64,000 nucleotides of DNA from Deltaproteobacteria bacterium. GTDB lineage: Bacteria > Desulfobacterota > JADFVX01. The stretch covers positions 25,965 to 89,964 of the forward strand of contig JAOUBX010000001.1 of NCBI GenBank assembly GCA_029860075.1, written 5' to 3'. Shown in pieces: positions 24,965 through 33,573 of this stretch (the first letter of the stretch is position 1; each line of letters starts with the position of its first letter). The notes under the pieces were generated by a model, which did no database searches, was not told where the DNA came from, and saw only the letters and a list, made by a program, of their open reading frames with translations. The translations under genes and the position numbers were made by a program.

Positions 24965-25021
24965 AAAAAACGCCAAAATTAATTATTTAAGATATGAAAA
25001 TGTTTCCTTCGAAAGAAAAGG

Positions 25022-26002
25022 ATGTACCTAGACGATAAAAAGGTTTTTCTTGCCGGCGCTACCGGGTTGGCTGGAACCGCCATCATGCAGAGCATACTGA
25101 ACAATCATCCCGGAGCAAGAGTAAGGGCGGCATATTATTCGAATACTGCTCCTTTTTTTGAGCATGAACGAGTGGAATATGTTCAAGGTGATCTGAAATC
25201 TCTTGATGATTGCAGGCGGATGGCAAAAGGGTGTGATGGTGCGATTATGTCGGCGGCTTTTACTGCCGGTTCGGGAATATTGACATCTGAGCCCTGGAAA
25301 TATGTGAATGAAAATGTCATTATGAATTCCCGCATGTTGGAGGCTTTTCACCTTGAAGGTGTTAATCGGATTATCTTTATTAGTACTGCTTCGCTGTACC
25401 AGGAATTTGACGGACAGATTAAAGAGGATGAACTTGATCTAAACAAGGACCCTCATTCGGCCTATTATGGCGTTGGCTGGGTTAATAGATATATTGAGAA
25501 AATATGTAAATTCTGGCATACAAATTACGCAATGGAGGTAATTGTTGCGCGGGCTGCCAATATTTTTGGCCCCTATGCCAGGTTTGATCCAAAAACATCA
25601 AACTTTATTCCGGCTATTATCCGTAAGGCAGCAGACAAGATGGACCCATTTGAAGTATGGGGAAGTTCTGATGTGACAAGGGATGTTATCTATTCTGATG
25701 ATTTTGCAAGGGCAATTATGTTGATGCTGGATAATGATAGAATAAAGTTTGATATTTTCAATGTTGGTTCCGGTCTTCGTACAACCGTAGGAGAGGTTAT
25801 TCAATGGGCGCTGCAGTATTCCGGACATTCACCATCAAAGATCGAATATGTTTCAGATAGACCGACGACAATAAACTTTAGAGGTCTTGATTGCAGCAAA
25901 GCGAAGAAGGCGCTTGGCTGGGAGCCTGTTATGACGGTTGAAGAAGGCGTTAAAAAAACTACCGAATGGTGGATAAAAAACAGGAGTTGGTGGAAAAAAT
26001 GA
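25022..26002 (+). CDS. NAD-dependent epimerase/dehydratase-like SDR, catalytic YxxxK lost
   Basis: 326 residues. The Rossmann motif is FLAGATGLAG. The fold is that of extended SDRs related to GDP-fucose synthase or UDP-sugar epimerases (ARAANIFGPYARFDP, the substrate-loop VWGSSDVTRDVIYSDDFA, and GWEPVMTVEEGVKKT at the end). Aligning on the conserved GW, the usual Tyr-x-x-x-Lys reads VGWVN, so both catalytic residues are missing. It may be a C4-ketoreductase or epimerase with altered chemistry, or a non-catalytic partner. It is paralogous to the genes at 36187 and 38100. Its stop overlaps the next ATG (ATGA). Confidence 0.82.
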   Translation: MYLDDKKVFLAGATGLAGTAIMQSILNNHPGARVRAAYYSNTAPFFEHERVEYVQGDLKSLDDCRRMAKGCDGAIMSAAFTAGSGILTSEPWKYVNENVIMNSRMLEAFHLEGVNRIIFISTASLYQEFDGQIKEDELDLNKDPHSAYYGVGWVNRYIEKICKFWHTNYAMEVIVARAANIFGPYARFDPKTSNFIPAIIRKAADKMDPFEVWGSSDVTRDVIYSDDFARAIMLMLDNDRIKFDIFNVGSGLRTTVGEVIQWALQYSGHSPSKIEYVSDRPTTINFRGLDCSKAKKALGWEPVMTVEEGVKKTTEWWIKNRSWWKK

Positions 26003-26757
26003 AGACTGAAAAACATGATGCAATAGTTCTTTCCAGTACAGATGAAAAGGAGGTATTGAAGCATTTTATTGGCCGATTTAAAGATGCGCCATTGCCTGAT
26101 GATGAAATTCTTCCAAATCTGGGGCTTTTTCTAAGTTCAAAAAATCTTTCCAGAATTCTTTTCTTCTACGAGATTTACAAAAAAATTATAAATAATCATG
26201 GTATTATTGCTGAATTTGGCGTCAGATGGGGCCAGACCCTTTCTCTGATGTCTGCCCTGCGAGGCATATTTGAGCCTTTTAACCGGCATAGAAAAATTGT
26301 CGGCTTTGATACCTTTGAGGGTTTTATCGGGATGGCTGAAGAAGATGGAGAAAAATGCAAGTGCAGTGATGGATCATTTTCTGTCTCACCGGGGTATGAG
26401 AATTATCTGGACTCAATTCTGGATATGCAGGAGAAACTTAACCCCATGGCACATTTGAAAAGATATGAGCTGGTAAAGGGAAATGCTGTTGAAACCATTC
26501 CTGCCTATCTTGAAAGGCACCCTGAGACAATTATTTCACTGGCTATTTTTGATTTTGATATATATGCGCCGACCAGGGCTGCCCTGGATGCAATCAAACC
26601 ACATATTTGCAAGGGAAGCATCCTGGTTTTTGACGAGCTTTGCGATGATATATTTCCCGGTGAAACTGTTGCTTTGCGGGAAACGTTGGGCTTGAATAAT
26701 GTTCGGGTTCAGAGGTTTCCCATGACATCAAGAATATCTTATATAGAGGTAGAATGA
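25999..26757 (+). CDS. TylF/MycF-like sugar O-methyltransferase
   Basis: About 252 residues from the ATG at 25999, which overlaps the preceding stop as ATGA; an upstream in-frame start at 25966 is less likely. Motif I is IIAEFGVRWGQTLSL, followed by IVGFDTFEGF, a pairing typical of the macrocin O-methyltransferase (TylF) family, and a FDFDIYAPTRAALDA metal-binding region. These enzymes methylate sugar hydroxyls with SAM, often metal-dependent. Here it may methylate the heptose or its modified form. The next gene overlaps by ATGA. Confidence 0.83.
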   Translation: MKTEKHDAIVLSSTDEKEVLKHFIGRFKDAPLPDDEILPNLGLFLSSKNLSRILFFYEIYKKIINNHGIIAEFGVRWGQTLSLMSALRGIFEPFNRHRKIVGFDTFEGFIGMAEEDGEKCKCSDGSFSVSPGYENYLDSILDMQEKLNPMAHLKRYELVKGNAVETIPAYLERHPETIISLAIFDFDIYAPTRAALDAIKPHICKGSILVFDELCDDIFPGETVALRETLGLNNVRVQRFPMTSRISYIEVE

Positions 26758-27536
26758 AACAGGAGTGTAAAGACATAAGGAGAGAGATACTTAAAATCTC
26801 AAATGCAAGCGGCCATGGTCATATTCCCACATGTTTTTCAATTGTGGAAATAATGTATGCCGTGTATGGAAGGATGAATCATGATCCGAAAAATCCCCAT
26901 TGGGAAGGAAGGGATATATTTCTTCTCAGTAAAGGTCACGCTTCATTGGGACATTATTCGGTTCTTGCCAAATTCGGATATTTCGATATAGAAAGGGTGT
27001 ACTCATTCGGAAACTTTATGTCTGACTTTGGCTGTCATGCAGACAGGTTTAAGGTTCCCGGTGCAGAAGCGTCAACAGGATCTTTGGGGCATGGGATAGG
27101 AATTGCCGTTGGTATTGCCCTCGCTTTTAAGTTAAAAAAACAGGATAGAAAGGTCTTTGTAGTTATTGGTGATGGTGAATCCAACGAAGGAACCGTTTGG
27201 GAAGCGATAATGGTTGCTGTGAACCTTAACTTAAACAACTTGACAATAATCTATGATAACAATATGTCTCACGGTAGAGGACTTCAAATTACCGGGCCTG
27301 CTGATCGCTTCAAAGCTTTTGGTTGTCATGTTTGGGAGGTAAATGGTCATGACCTTGGTCAGCTTGAAGATGAAATTGACCAACAAAGTGAGAACGTTAA
27401 AGTTATAGTCGCAAATACGGTTAAGGGCTATGGTTGTAAAACGTTAGTTGAAAATCAATATGAGTGGCACAGAAAGTCGCCCGGTGATGAAGAACTTGAA
27501 AAATTGTTGAGGGAGCTCGATGAGGAAACAGTTTAA
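26754..27536 (+). CDS. Transketolase, N-terminal (TPP-binding) subunit
   Basis: 260 residues. It carries SKGHASLGHYSVL, GSLGHGIGIAVGIAL and the thiamine diphosphate motif GDGESNEGTVWEA ending in NN, all standard for the first half of transketolase. The C-terminal half is encoded by the next gene, overlapping by 17 bases, as in split bacterial and archaeal transketolases. Cofactors would be TPP and Mg2+. Placed in a heptose island, a plausible role is to form sedoheptulose 7-phosphate, the heptose precursor, or to transfer a two-carbon branch to a keto sugar. Confidence 0.92.
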   Translation: MKQECKDIRREILKISNASGHGHIPTCFSIVEIMYAVYGRMNHDPKNPHWEGRDIFLLSKGHASLGHYSVLAKFGYFDIERVYSFGNFMSDFGCHADRFKVPGAEASTGSLGHGIGIAVGIALAFKLKKQDRKVFVVIGDGESNEGTVWEAIMVAVNLNLNNLTIIYDNNMSHGRGLQITGPADRFKAFGCHVWEVNGHDLGQLEDEIDQQSENVKVIVANTVKGYGCKTLVENQYEWHRKSPGDEELEKLLRELDEETV

Positions 27537-28380
27537 AAATACCATAATGGATCTATCCTTGACGGATGAAAATATTGTAATGATTCTGGGGGATGTGAGT
27601 GTTTATCTTTTTAACGAATTTAATACAAAATATCCTGACCGGTTTTACAATATGGGCATATGCGAAAATACGCTTATCAGCGTTGCTGCCGGTCTGGGTT
27701 CGCAGGGTCTTACTCCCTTTGTTCATACCATTGCTCCTTTTATAACGGAAAGGAGTTTTGAACAGATTAAACTGGATTTTTGTTACAACGGGTTTGGGGG
27801 GAATATTGTTTCCTGTGGCGCATCCTTTGATTATGCATGGGACGGCGCGACACACCATTGTTATACCGATCTGGCCATATTGAGATTGTTACCCGGGATG
27901 GAGGTGCTTCAGCCAGGGTCACAAAAGGAACTGGATATTCTGCTTAGAAGCCGGTACAACAATGGCAAACCGACTTACTTCAGGCTTTCAGACCATCCTC
28001 ATGACATAGATGCCCCTGTTGAATTCGGTAAGGGTTGTGTAATAAAAGATTCCGGAGCGGATTTGACCGTTGTTACGGCTGGTCCGGTCCTTGGGAATGT
28101 ATTAGAGGCCTGCAAGGACCTTAATGTTAACCTTATCTATTTTAATACAATCAAGCCGATCGATAGAAAAATAATTTCACAATTTAAAAATACAAAAATG
28201 TTGGTTATCCATGATGCATTTGGGCTTTATGAGGCGCTTTGTGCAATCCCGGATCTGACCGTTTCTTACCACGGTTTACCCGATGAATTCTGTAGCTGGT
28301 ATGGGACATTGCATGATATTAGGGAGAAGATAGGGTTGGATGTTAAATCAATAAAAGCTACTATAAATAGTAAACTATAA
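27520..28380 (+). CDS. Transketolase, C-terminal (pyrimidine-binding) subunit
   Basis: 286 residues covering the Pyr and C-terminal domains: MGICENTLISVAAGLGSQG with the conserved Glu that activates TPP, ATHHCYTDLAILRLLPG, and a final domain DLTVVTAGPVLGNVLEA. It pairs with the N-terminal subunit encoded just upstream to make an active transketolase. The overlap of 17 bases suggests coupled translation. A hairpin with a T tract follows 26 bases after the stop, so this may be the last gene of its transcript. Confidence 0.92.
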   Translation: MRKQFKNTIMDLSLTDENIVMILGDVSVYLFNEFNTKYPDRFYNMGICENTLISVAAGLGSQGLTPFVHTIAPFITERSFEQIKLDFCYNGFGGNIVSCGASFDYAWDGATHHCYTDLAILRLLPGMEVLQPGSQKELDILLRSRYNNGKPTYFRLSDHPHDIDAPVEFGKGCVIKDSGADLTVVTAGPVLGNVLEACKDLNVNLIYFNTIKPIDRKIISQFKNTKMLVIHDAFGLYEALCAIPDLTVSYHGLPDEFCSWYGTLHDIREKIGLDVKSIKATINSKL

Positions 28381-28406
28381 AAATGAATAATATGTCATCT
28401 ATGAGT

Positions 28407-28437
28407 AAATGGATTACTTATGAATCCATTTTTTATT
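28407..28437 (+). terminator. Probable rho-independent terminator after the transketolase genes
   Basis: AAATGGATT (28407-28415), a seven-base loop and AATCCATTT (28423-28431) form a perfect 9-bp stem followed by TTTATT. The stem is AT-rich, so efficiency may be moderate. Confidence 0.6.
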
Positions 28438-28478
28438 CGGGACTGCTTCCTTATCTATGACATTATGAGAATTAATTT

Positions 28479-29891
28479 ATGAATATTTCAACTAATGTAT
28501 CAGTTTTAGCAGTTCAGAATTATGGACCCAGTGGCACCTTGCTATTACAGAGCCTCCTGGATGGACATCCCAATATACTTTCTTTCCCCACTGTTTATAT
28601 TCATAATTTTTTTTACTTTTGGGATAAACATGGAGATGAGAGTACAGACTCCCTGATTAATTCCTTCATTGATGAATATAATTTCTGGTTTCACCCTGAA
28701 GGTGCTGTAAAGGCATTGGGCCTGCATCAAATGGGAGAGAATATGGATGAGACAATTTATGTTTCCGAGGAGATTTTCAAAAATACACTAAGTCATATAG
28801 TCGGCAGGGATGAGCATCCTTCTCGAAAGTCATTTTTTATTGCAATTTATTTTTCTTATGCAAAAGCTTTAGGCCGTAAAATAGATGAACCTGTTGTTTT
28901 AGTCTTTCCTATCCATAATTTACCTAGATTACATGCAAAATATTTAATTGAAGATTTTCCAAATGCCAAGTTTGTTCATATGATCAGGGAGCCGATCCAG
29001 TTGATCGTTTCTTCATTTAAACATGTTACACAAAATTATCTTCCTGCCAATCCGGCTGAGTGTGCCTATTCACAAATGTTGAATGACTATATTAAACAAT
29101 GGGGTTGGCCAAATAAGCGTTTTGTATATGGATACAAACCTTACTTCAATGAACATGAAAGATTTTCAAAAGCTGTAAAACTGGAAGATATTCATACTAA
29201 TCCGGAAATAGTTTTAAAAACTATCTGTGAATGGCTTGATATTCCATGGCACAAGTGTCTTCTCACTAGCACCTTCAATGGAAAAAAGTGGTGGAATAGA
29301 CCTGGATGTCCCAGGATATCAGGTTTCGGCTTGCAAGCTATCAAGAAAAAAACCGATGATGTAATCAGTGAGTTTGATAAATATCGATTGTATGGCTTAA
29401 TGAGTAAAAAGTATAAAATATGGGGCTATCAGTACCCTGAGCTATGCAGTAATATTTTTTTTCAGATGGCTTTACCCTTTTTAATTTTAATTCCATTCAA
29501 AGCTGAAGGAAGTTTTCTCAAATATAGATTTATTTATACTCCCATAGGTTTATACAAACAAATTATTGTGGCAATGACTAAGAGACTTAAAAAAAATCAG
29601 CTGCCATTGGGAATTGGAAATATAATTCATTTTGCCGGGAAATTTTTTGATTCTATTAATGTTATTTTTGAACCTGCATCAAAAAGTTCACTTTGGCACT
29701 ATCTTAAAAAATTTATGGTGATTATGGGCTTTACTTTATTTGTACCCGTTTTTTTATTGATATTGCTTAAAGATACCCTGATGGTACGCTACTGGCTCTA
29801 TCGAGGGTGGTTTGTTAACTTGCCGAAGAAAAGGTCTGAGGTCAGGCTATTATATGATGATGTTCTAAAAATAAATATTCAAGAAAAGTGA
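28479..29891 (+). CDS. Sulfotransferase-fold protein, candidate phosphoramidate or sulfate transferase
   Basis: 470 residues. The 5'-phosphosulfate-binding-like loop is YGPSGTLLLQSLLDGHPNI (about 15-33), a variant of the usual RSGTT loop, and a 3'-phosphate-binding-like segment is VHMIREPIQLIVSSF (about 166-180, Arg170 and Ser178). The first 300 residues look like a cytosolic sulfotransferase; the last 150 contain one strong membrane helix (about 413-430) and a basic amphipathic region, suggesting attachment to the inner membrane. It directly precedes the APS-kinase-like gene. It could transfer sulfate from PAPS, or a phosphoramidate from a 3'-phospho-CDP donor; see findings. Confidence 0.75.
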   Translation: MNISTNVSVLAVQNYGPSGTLLLQSLLDGHPNILSFPTVYIHNFFYFWDKHGDESTDSLINSFIDEYNFWFHPEGAVKALGLHQMGENMDETIYVSEEIFKNTLSHIVGRDEHPSRKSFFIAIYFSYAKALGRKIDEPVVLVFPIHNLPRLHAKYLIEDFPNAKFVHMIREPIQLIVSSFKHVTQNYLPANPAECAYSQMLNDYIKQWGWPNKRFVYGYKPYFNEHERFSKAVKLEDIHTNPEIVLKTICEWLDIPWHKCLLTSTFNGKKWWNRPGCPRISGFGLQAIKKKTDDVISEFDKYRLYGLMSKKYKIWGYQYPELCSNIFFQMALPFLILIPFKAEGSFLKYRFIYTPIGLYKQIIVAMTKRLKKNQLPLGIGNIIHFAGKFFDSINVIFEPASKSSLWHYLKKFMVIMGFTLFVPVFLLILLKDTLMVRYWLYRGWFVNLPKKRSEVRLLYDDVLKINIQEK

Positions 29892-29899
29892 ATTGAAGA

Positions 29900-30418
29900 A
29901 TGAAGTTTGGGACAGTGTATTGGGTAACAGGTCTTGCCGGTTCAGGTAAAACAACTATCGGTAAATCTTTTTATGGTAAATTAAAAGACCAAAAGCCTAA
30001 TGTTATTTTTTTAGATGGAGATACTTTGAGAGGTGTATTCGGTAATAATGCCGGGCATTCTCTTGATGATCGGAGAGAGCTTGCAATGAGTTATGCCAGA
30101 CTGTGCAAGATGATCTCTGATCAGGGGATAGATGTTATTTGCGCTACCATGTCTCTTTTCAAGGAAGTTCATAAGTTTAATAGAGACAATATTGCCCACT
30201 ATTATGAAGTTTTTATAGAGTGTGATATGGATGAACTGATAAGACGCGATCAAAAGGGGATTTATTCAAAAGCTATCAAGGGTGATATGAAGGATGTAAT
30301 AGGAGTTAACCTCCCTTATGATAAACCGGAGGATTGTGACCTGGTAATTGATAATACGGTACAGGACAGATTGAATGAAAAAGTGGGCAAAATTACAGAA
30401 TTAATTGCTAAGATTTAA
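29900..30418 (+). CDS. APS-kinase family protein, probable cytidine diphosphoramidate kinase (Cj1415-like)
   Basis: 172 residues. Walker A is GLAGSGKTT (11-19) and the substrate loop is FLDGDTLR (Asp39, Asp41, Arg44), both standard for adenylylsulfate kinases (CysC). In C. jejuni the CysC homologue Cj1415 instead adds a 3'-phosphate to cytidine diphosphoramidate in the MeOPN pathway. Homologues of the other pathway enzymes lie within the next 4.5 kb, and no ATP sulfurylase is in the window, so the Cj1415-like role is favoured. If it were a true APS kinase it would feed PAPS to the sulfotransferase-like genes. The gap to the upstream gene is eight bases. Confidence 0.85.
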   Translation: MKFGTVYWVTGLAGSGKTTIGKSFYGKLKDQKPNVIFLDGDTLRGVFGNNAGHSLDDRRELAMSYARLCKMISDQGIDVICATMSLFKEVHKFNRDNIAHYYEVFIECDMDELIRRDQKGIYSKAIKGDMKDVIGVNLPYDKPEDCDLVIDNTVQDRLNEKVGKITELIAKI

Positions 30419-30437
30419 CGTATAAAGGAGATGAAAG

Positions 30438-31217
30438 ATGAGCCAAAAATTAGTTGAAAAACACTGGGATTATTCTCTTCATGCAAAATATTATGAATTC
30501 AGGCCCAATTACAGTGATAGGGCGATTGATGTGCTTGCAAATTATGTGGGCGCTAGTAAGGGTGATGATTACTGTGTGGCAGATATTGGAGCCGGTACAG
30601 GTAATCTGAGTATTATGCTCCTCGCCCGTGGTTTTAATGTGACGGCTGTTGAGCCCAATGATGAAATGAGAAATATAGGGATTGAGAGAACAGGTCAATC
30701 TGGAAATATTGAATGGATTAAAGCAAGTGGTATTGATACAACCCTGAATGATAACTCCTTTGATTGGGTAACATTTGGAAGCAGTTTTAATGTAATAGAC
30801 AGGAATCTTGCATTGAAAGAGACCTATAGGATTTTAAAAAGCAGGGGATATTTTTCCTGTATGTGGAATCACCGTAATCTTAATGACCCGATCCAGAATA
30901 GAGCAGAAGATATTATTGTAGCATTTGTGCCCAATTATGACAGGGGGACTAGGCGTGAGGATCAACGCCCTGTCTTGGAGCAAAACAAGGATTTATTTAA
31001 TGATATTTTTTATTCGGAGATTGACTTTGATGTGGATAGAACCATTGATGAATATATCAATGCATGGAGAAGCGTTAAGAATAAATATTGGGACCTTGCT
31101 ACTGAAGAAGGCAATATTCTCTTCCAGAAGATAACGGATAAAATGAGGGAGGAATTGCCCCATACGTTCAAAATAAGATATACAACCCGTTCCTGGACGC
31201 TTCAGAAGGTAGTATAG
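30438..31217 (+). CDS. Class I SAM methyltransferase (Cj1419/Cj1420-like)
   Basis: 259 residues with AAAGGAGATG upstream of the start. Motif I is VADIGAGTGNLSIML (48-61), followed by VEPNDEMR, and the usual post-motif FGSSFNVIDRN. It is a Methyltransf_11-type soluble enzyme. Its place between the APS-kinase-like and PEP-synthase-like genes matches the methyltransferases of the C. jejuni MeOPN cluster, which put the O-methyl group on the phosphoramidate. That assignment rests on context, since the fold alone does not define substrate. Confidence 0.83.
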   Translation: MSQKLVEKHWDYSLHAKYYEFRPNYSDRAIDVLANYVGASKGDDYCVADIGAGTGNLSIMLLARGFNVTAVEPNDEMRNIGIERTGQSGNIEWIKASGIDTTLNDNSFDWVTFGSSFNVIDRNLALKETYRILKSRGYFSCMWNHRNLNDPIQNRAEDIIVAFVPNYDRGTRREDQRPVLEQNKDLFNDIFYSEIDFDVDRTIDEYINAWRSVKNKYWDLATEEGNILFQKITDKMREELPHTFKIRYTTRSWTLQKVV

Positions 31218-31221
31218 TTCT

Positions 31222-33573
31222 ATGCCCAGCTTTGTTTTTTCAACAAAAGCCAAAACGCTGGAAAGTTTATCCCTGCTGGTTAGCAATGCGAAAGTTCTAC
31301 CTATTTACAGGTTTACTGTAGCTGAATTTTCTGCCCATAAAAAGGGTGTTATTAATGCAATTCAAAAGAATTTTGAGCAAGAACTTCTGATTGTTCGTTC
31401 ATCTCACAAAAATGAAGACAGCCTTGAAACATCAAATGCCGGTCATTTCAAAACAGTTCTGGATGTTGCTAAGAGCAACGAGGTAAGCCTCACAAGCTCT
31501 ATTGAGGAGGTTATTGCTTCTTACGAAATCTGTGATGTGAATGATGAAGTTCTGGTCCAACCCATGCTCCGCGATATAAAAATATCAGGTGTCGTTTTTA
31601 CCTCTGATATTGATACCTTGGCGCCTTATTACATCATCAACTATGATGTCAGTGGAAAGAGTGATACTGTTGCTAGTGGCCTGGAGGGGGACCTTAAGAC
31701 CTTTATCTGCTACAAGGAGTCCCCTGTTGAATGTAACAATAATGATCTTAAAAAGGTTTGCAATGCCTGCAAGGAGTTAGAGGAAATTACAGGTAACGCC
31801 CATCTCGATATAGAGTTTGCAGTAGATGGAAAAGGCGACCTGTACATCTTTCAATGCAGACCTATAGCAATAAAAAACAAAGAAGACTTGTCACAGATTG
31901 ATCTGGCAGATTCCTTGTTAAAGATCCATAAAAAAATCAAAAAACTCTCCTTCCCTCATCCTAATCTGCTGGGAGACAAGGCAATGTTTGGAGTCATGCC
32001 GGACTGGAATCCTGCGGAAATTATCGGAGTGAAGCCTAAGCAACTTTCCTTATCTTTGTATAAGGAGCTTGTAACGGATAGTGTGTGGGCTTATCAGAGG
32101 GACAACTATGGTTATAGAAACCTGCGTTCCCATCCCCTGTTGATTTCATTTCTGGGAATGCCTTACATTGATGTGAGGGTAGATTTTAATTCTTTTATTC
32201 CTAAAAATTTAAATGAAAAAATTGCAAAAAAATTATTTGCCTATTACATGAGTAAACTCGATGCCATGCCGACTCATCACGATAAGGTGGAATTTGAAGT
32301 TGTCCATTCCTGTTATTACCTTAATTTACCTGACAGATTGAGGGAGTTATTGGATTACGGATTTAATGAAAACGAGATCAAAAGGATAGAATTTTCTCTA
32401 CTAAATATCACAAACGACATTATTTGTCCGGAGCATGGACTCTATAAACGAGACTTGGAAAAAATAGAGATCCTGAAGAAAAAGTATGACACCATCATCG
32501 AATCAGACCTCCCCCTAATCGAAAAGATATATTGGTTGGTTGAAGACTGTAAAAGGTTTGGCACATTGCCATTTGCCGGAGTTGCAAGGGCGGCATTTAT
32601 TGGAATCCAGTTTTTGCAGTCATTCGTTGACTTGGGGATTATGACTATCTCAGAGTATGATGTTTTCATGAATTCATTAAATACAGTTGCAAAAAAATTA
32701 AATGCTGATTTGTGCAAACTGGCAGGAAAAGGCATGTCCAGGAAAGAATTTCTTGAGCAGTATGGGCATCTGAGACCTAATACCTATGATATTCTGTCTC
32801 TGAGATATGATGAAAATTTTGAACATTATTTTTCTGATGCCAAGATTGTGCAAAATAAAGTGGAAACCTTTGAATTTAGTGTGGGGCAGCTTGAAAGGAT
32901 CAATACGGCATTGGTTGAAAGTGGGCTCATGATAGATGCTGATAGATTGATCAGATTTATCAAAGAGGCGGTTGAGGGGAGAGAATACGCAAAATTCATA
33001 TTTACCAAATCACTGAGTGAAATATTGAGACAAATAAAGGTCTTGGGGGAGAAGGTTGGTATGAAGAGAGAAAAATTAGTCCACCTTGATATCAAGACAA
33101 TACTTAACCTGTATGCAACTCTTGACCATCGTGATGTTAATGATGGCCTTTTAATGGATATAGAAAAAAATAAGGAAGCATTCAACTATACAAAGGCGGT
33201 TAAGCTGCCTACCCTCATTAGGGGGGCTGATGATATTTATGCATTCTTTCTGGAAGATGAAGAACCTAATTTCATTACCCTTAAAATGGTGGAAGCTTAT
33301 ATAGTCATGGAAGATGAACTAAGAACTGGAAATCTTGAAAATAGGATTGCTTTTATAAAATCGGCAGATCCAGGATATGACTACCTGTTTTCAAAAAATA
33401 TTGCCGGGTTGGTAACCCAGTTTGGAGGCGCGAATTCTCATATGGCAATACGATGTGCAGAGCTTGGAATCCCTGCTGTTATAGGAGCCGGCGAAAAGAA
33501 ATTCAACCGGTGGTCCAAAGCTGGAATGCTGGCGTTGGATTGCGCAAACAGGCAAGTGCGAATAATATTATGA
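31222..33573 (+). CDS. PEP-synthase-like phosphotransferase, probable L-glutamine kinase (Cj1418-like)
   Basis: 783 residues. The N-terminal ATP-grasp part has LLIVRSSHKNEDS (about 56-68), ISGVVFTSDIDT and HLDIEFAVDGKGDLYIFQCRP (two halves, 194-214). The C-terminal swivelling domain holds GGANSHMAIRC with phospho-carrier His740, then ELGIPAVIG. The middle (about 230-650) does not resemble the PEP/pyruvate barrel, and the order ATP-grasp, middle, His domain is that of Cj1418, which phosphorylates the amide nitrogen of L-glutamine using ATP to give AMP and phosphate. Neighbours encode the next two steps. It starts four bases after the methyltransferase and its stop overlaps the amidotransferase ATG. 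Confidence 0.87.
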   Translation: MPSFVFSTKAKTLESLSLLVSNAKVLPIYRFTVAEFSAHKKGVINAIQKNFEQELLIVRSSHKNEDSLETSNAGHFKTVLDVAKSNEVSLTSSIEEVIASYEICDVNDEVLVQPMLRDIKISGVVFTSDIDTLAPYYIINYDVSGKSDTVASGLEGDLKTFICYKESPVECNNNDLKKVCNACKELEEITGNAHLDIEFAVDGKGDLYIFQCRPIAIKNKEDLSQIDLADSLLKIHKKIKKLSFPHPNLLGDKAMFGVMPDWNPAEIIGVKPKQLSLSLYKELVTDSVWAYQRDNYGYRNLRSHPLLISFLGMPYIDVRVDFNSFIPKNLNEKIAKKLFAYYMSKLDAMPTHHDKVEFEVVHSCYYLNLPDRLRELLDYGFNENEIKRIEFSLLNITNDIICPEHGLYKRDLEKIEILKKKYDTIIESDLPLIEKIYWLVEDCKRFGTLPFAGVARAAFIGIQFLQSFVDLGIMTISEYDVFMNSLNTVAKKLNADLCKLAGKGMSRKEFLEQYGHLRPNTYDILSLRYDENFEHYFSDAKIVQNKVETFEFSVGQLERINTALVESGLMIDADRLIRFIKEAVEGREYAKFIFTKSLSEILRQIKVLGEKVGMKREKLVHLDIKTILNLYATLDHRDVNDGLLMDIEKNKEAFNYTKAVKLPTLIRGADDIYAFFLEDEEPNFITLKMVEAYIVMEDELRTGNLENRIAFIKSADPGYDYLFSKNIAGLVTQFGGANSHMAIRCAELGIPAVIGAGEKKFNRWSKAGMLALDCANRQVRIIL

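Noticed and set aside
28479..30418. A simple glycan-sulfation module (sulfotransferase plus APS kinase)
   Set aside because: Not fully excluded, but the neighbouring glutamine-kinase, amidotransferase and cytidylyltransferase homologues are unexplained by sulfation, and ATP sulfurylase is absent here.
31222..33573. Phosphoenolpyruvate synthase
   Set aside because: ATP-grasp and His domains are present, but the PEP/pyruvate-binding barrel at the C-terminus is not seen; the His domain is itself at the C-terminus.
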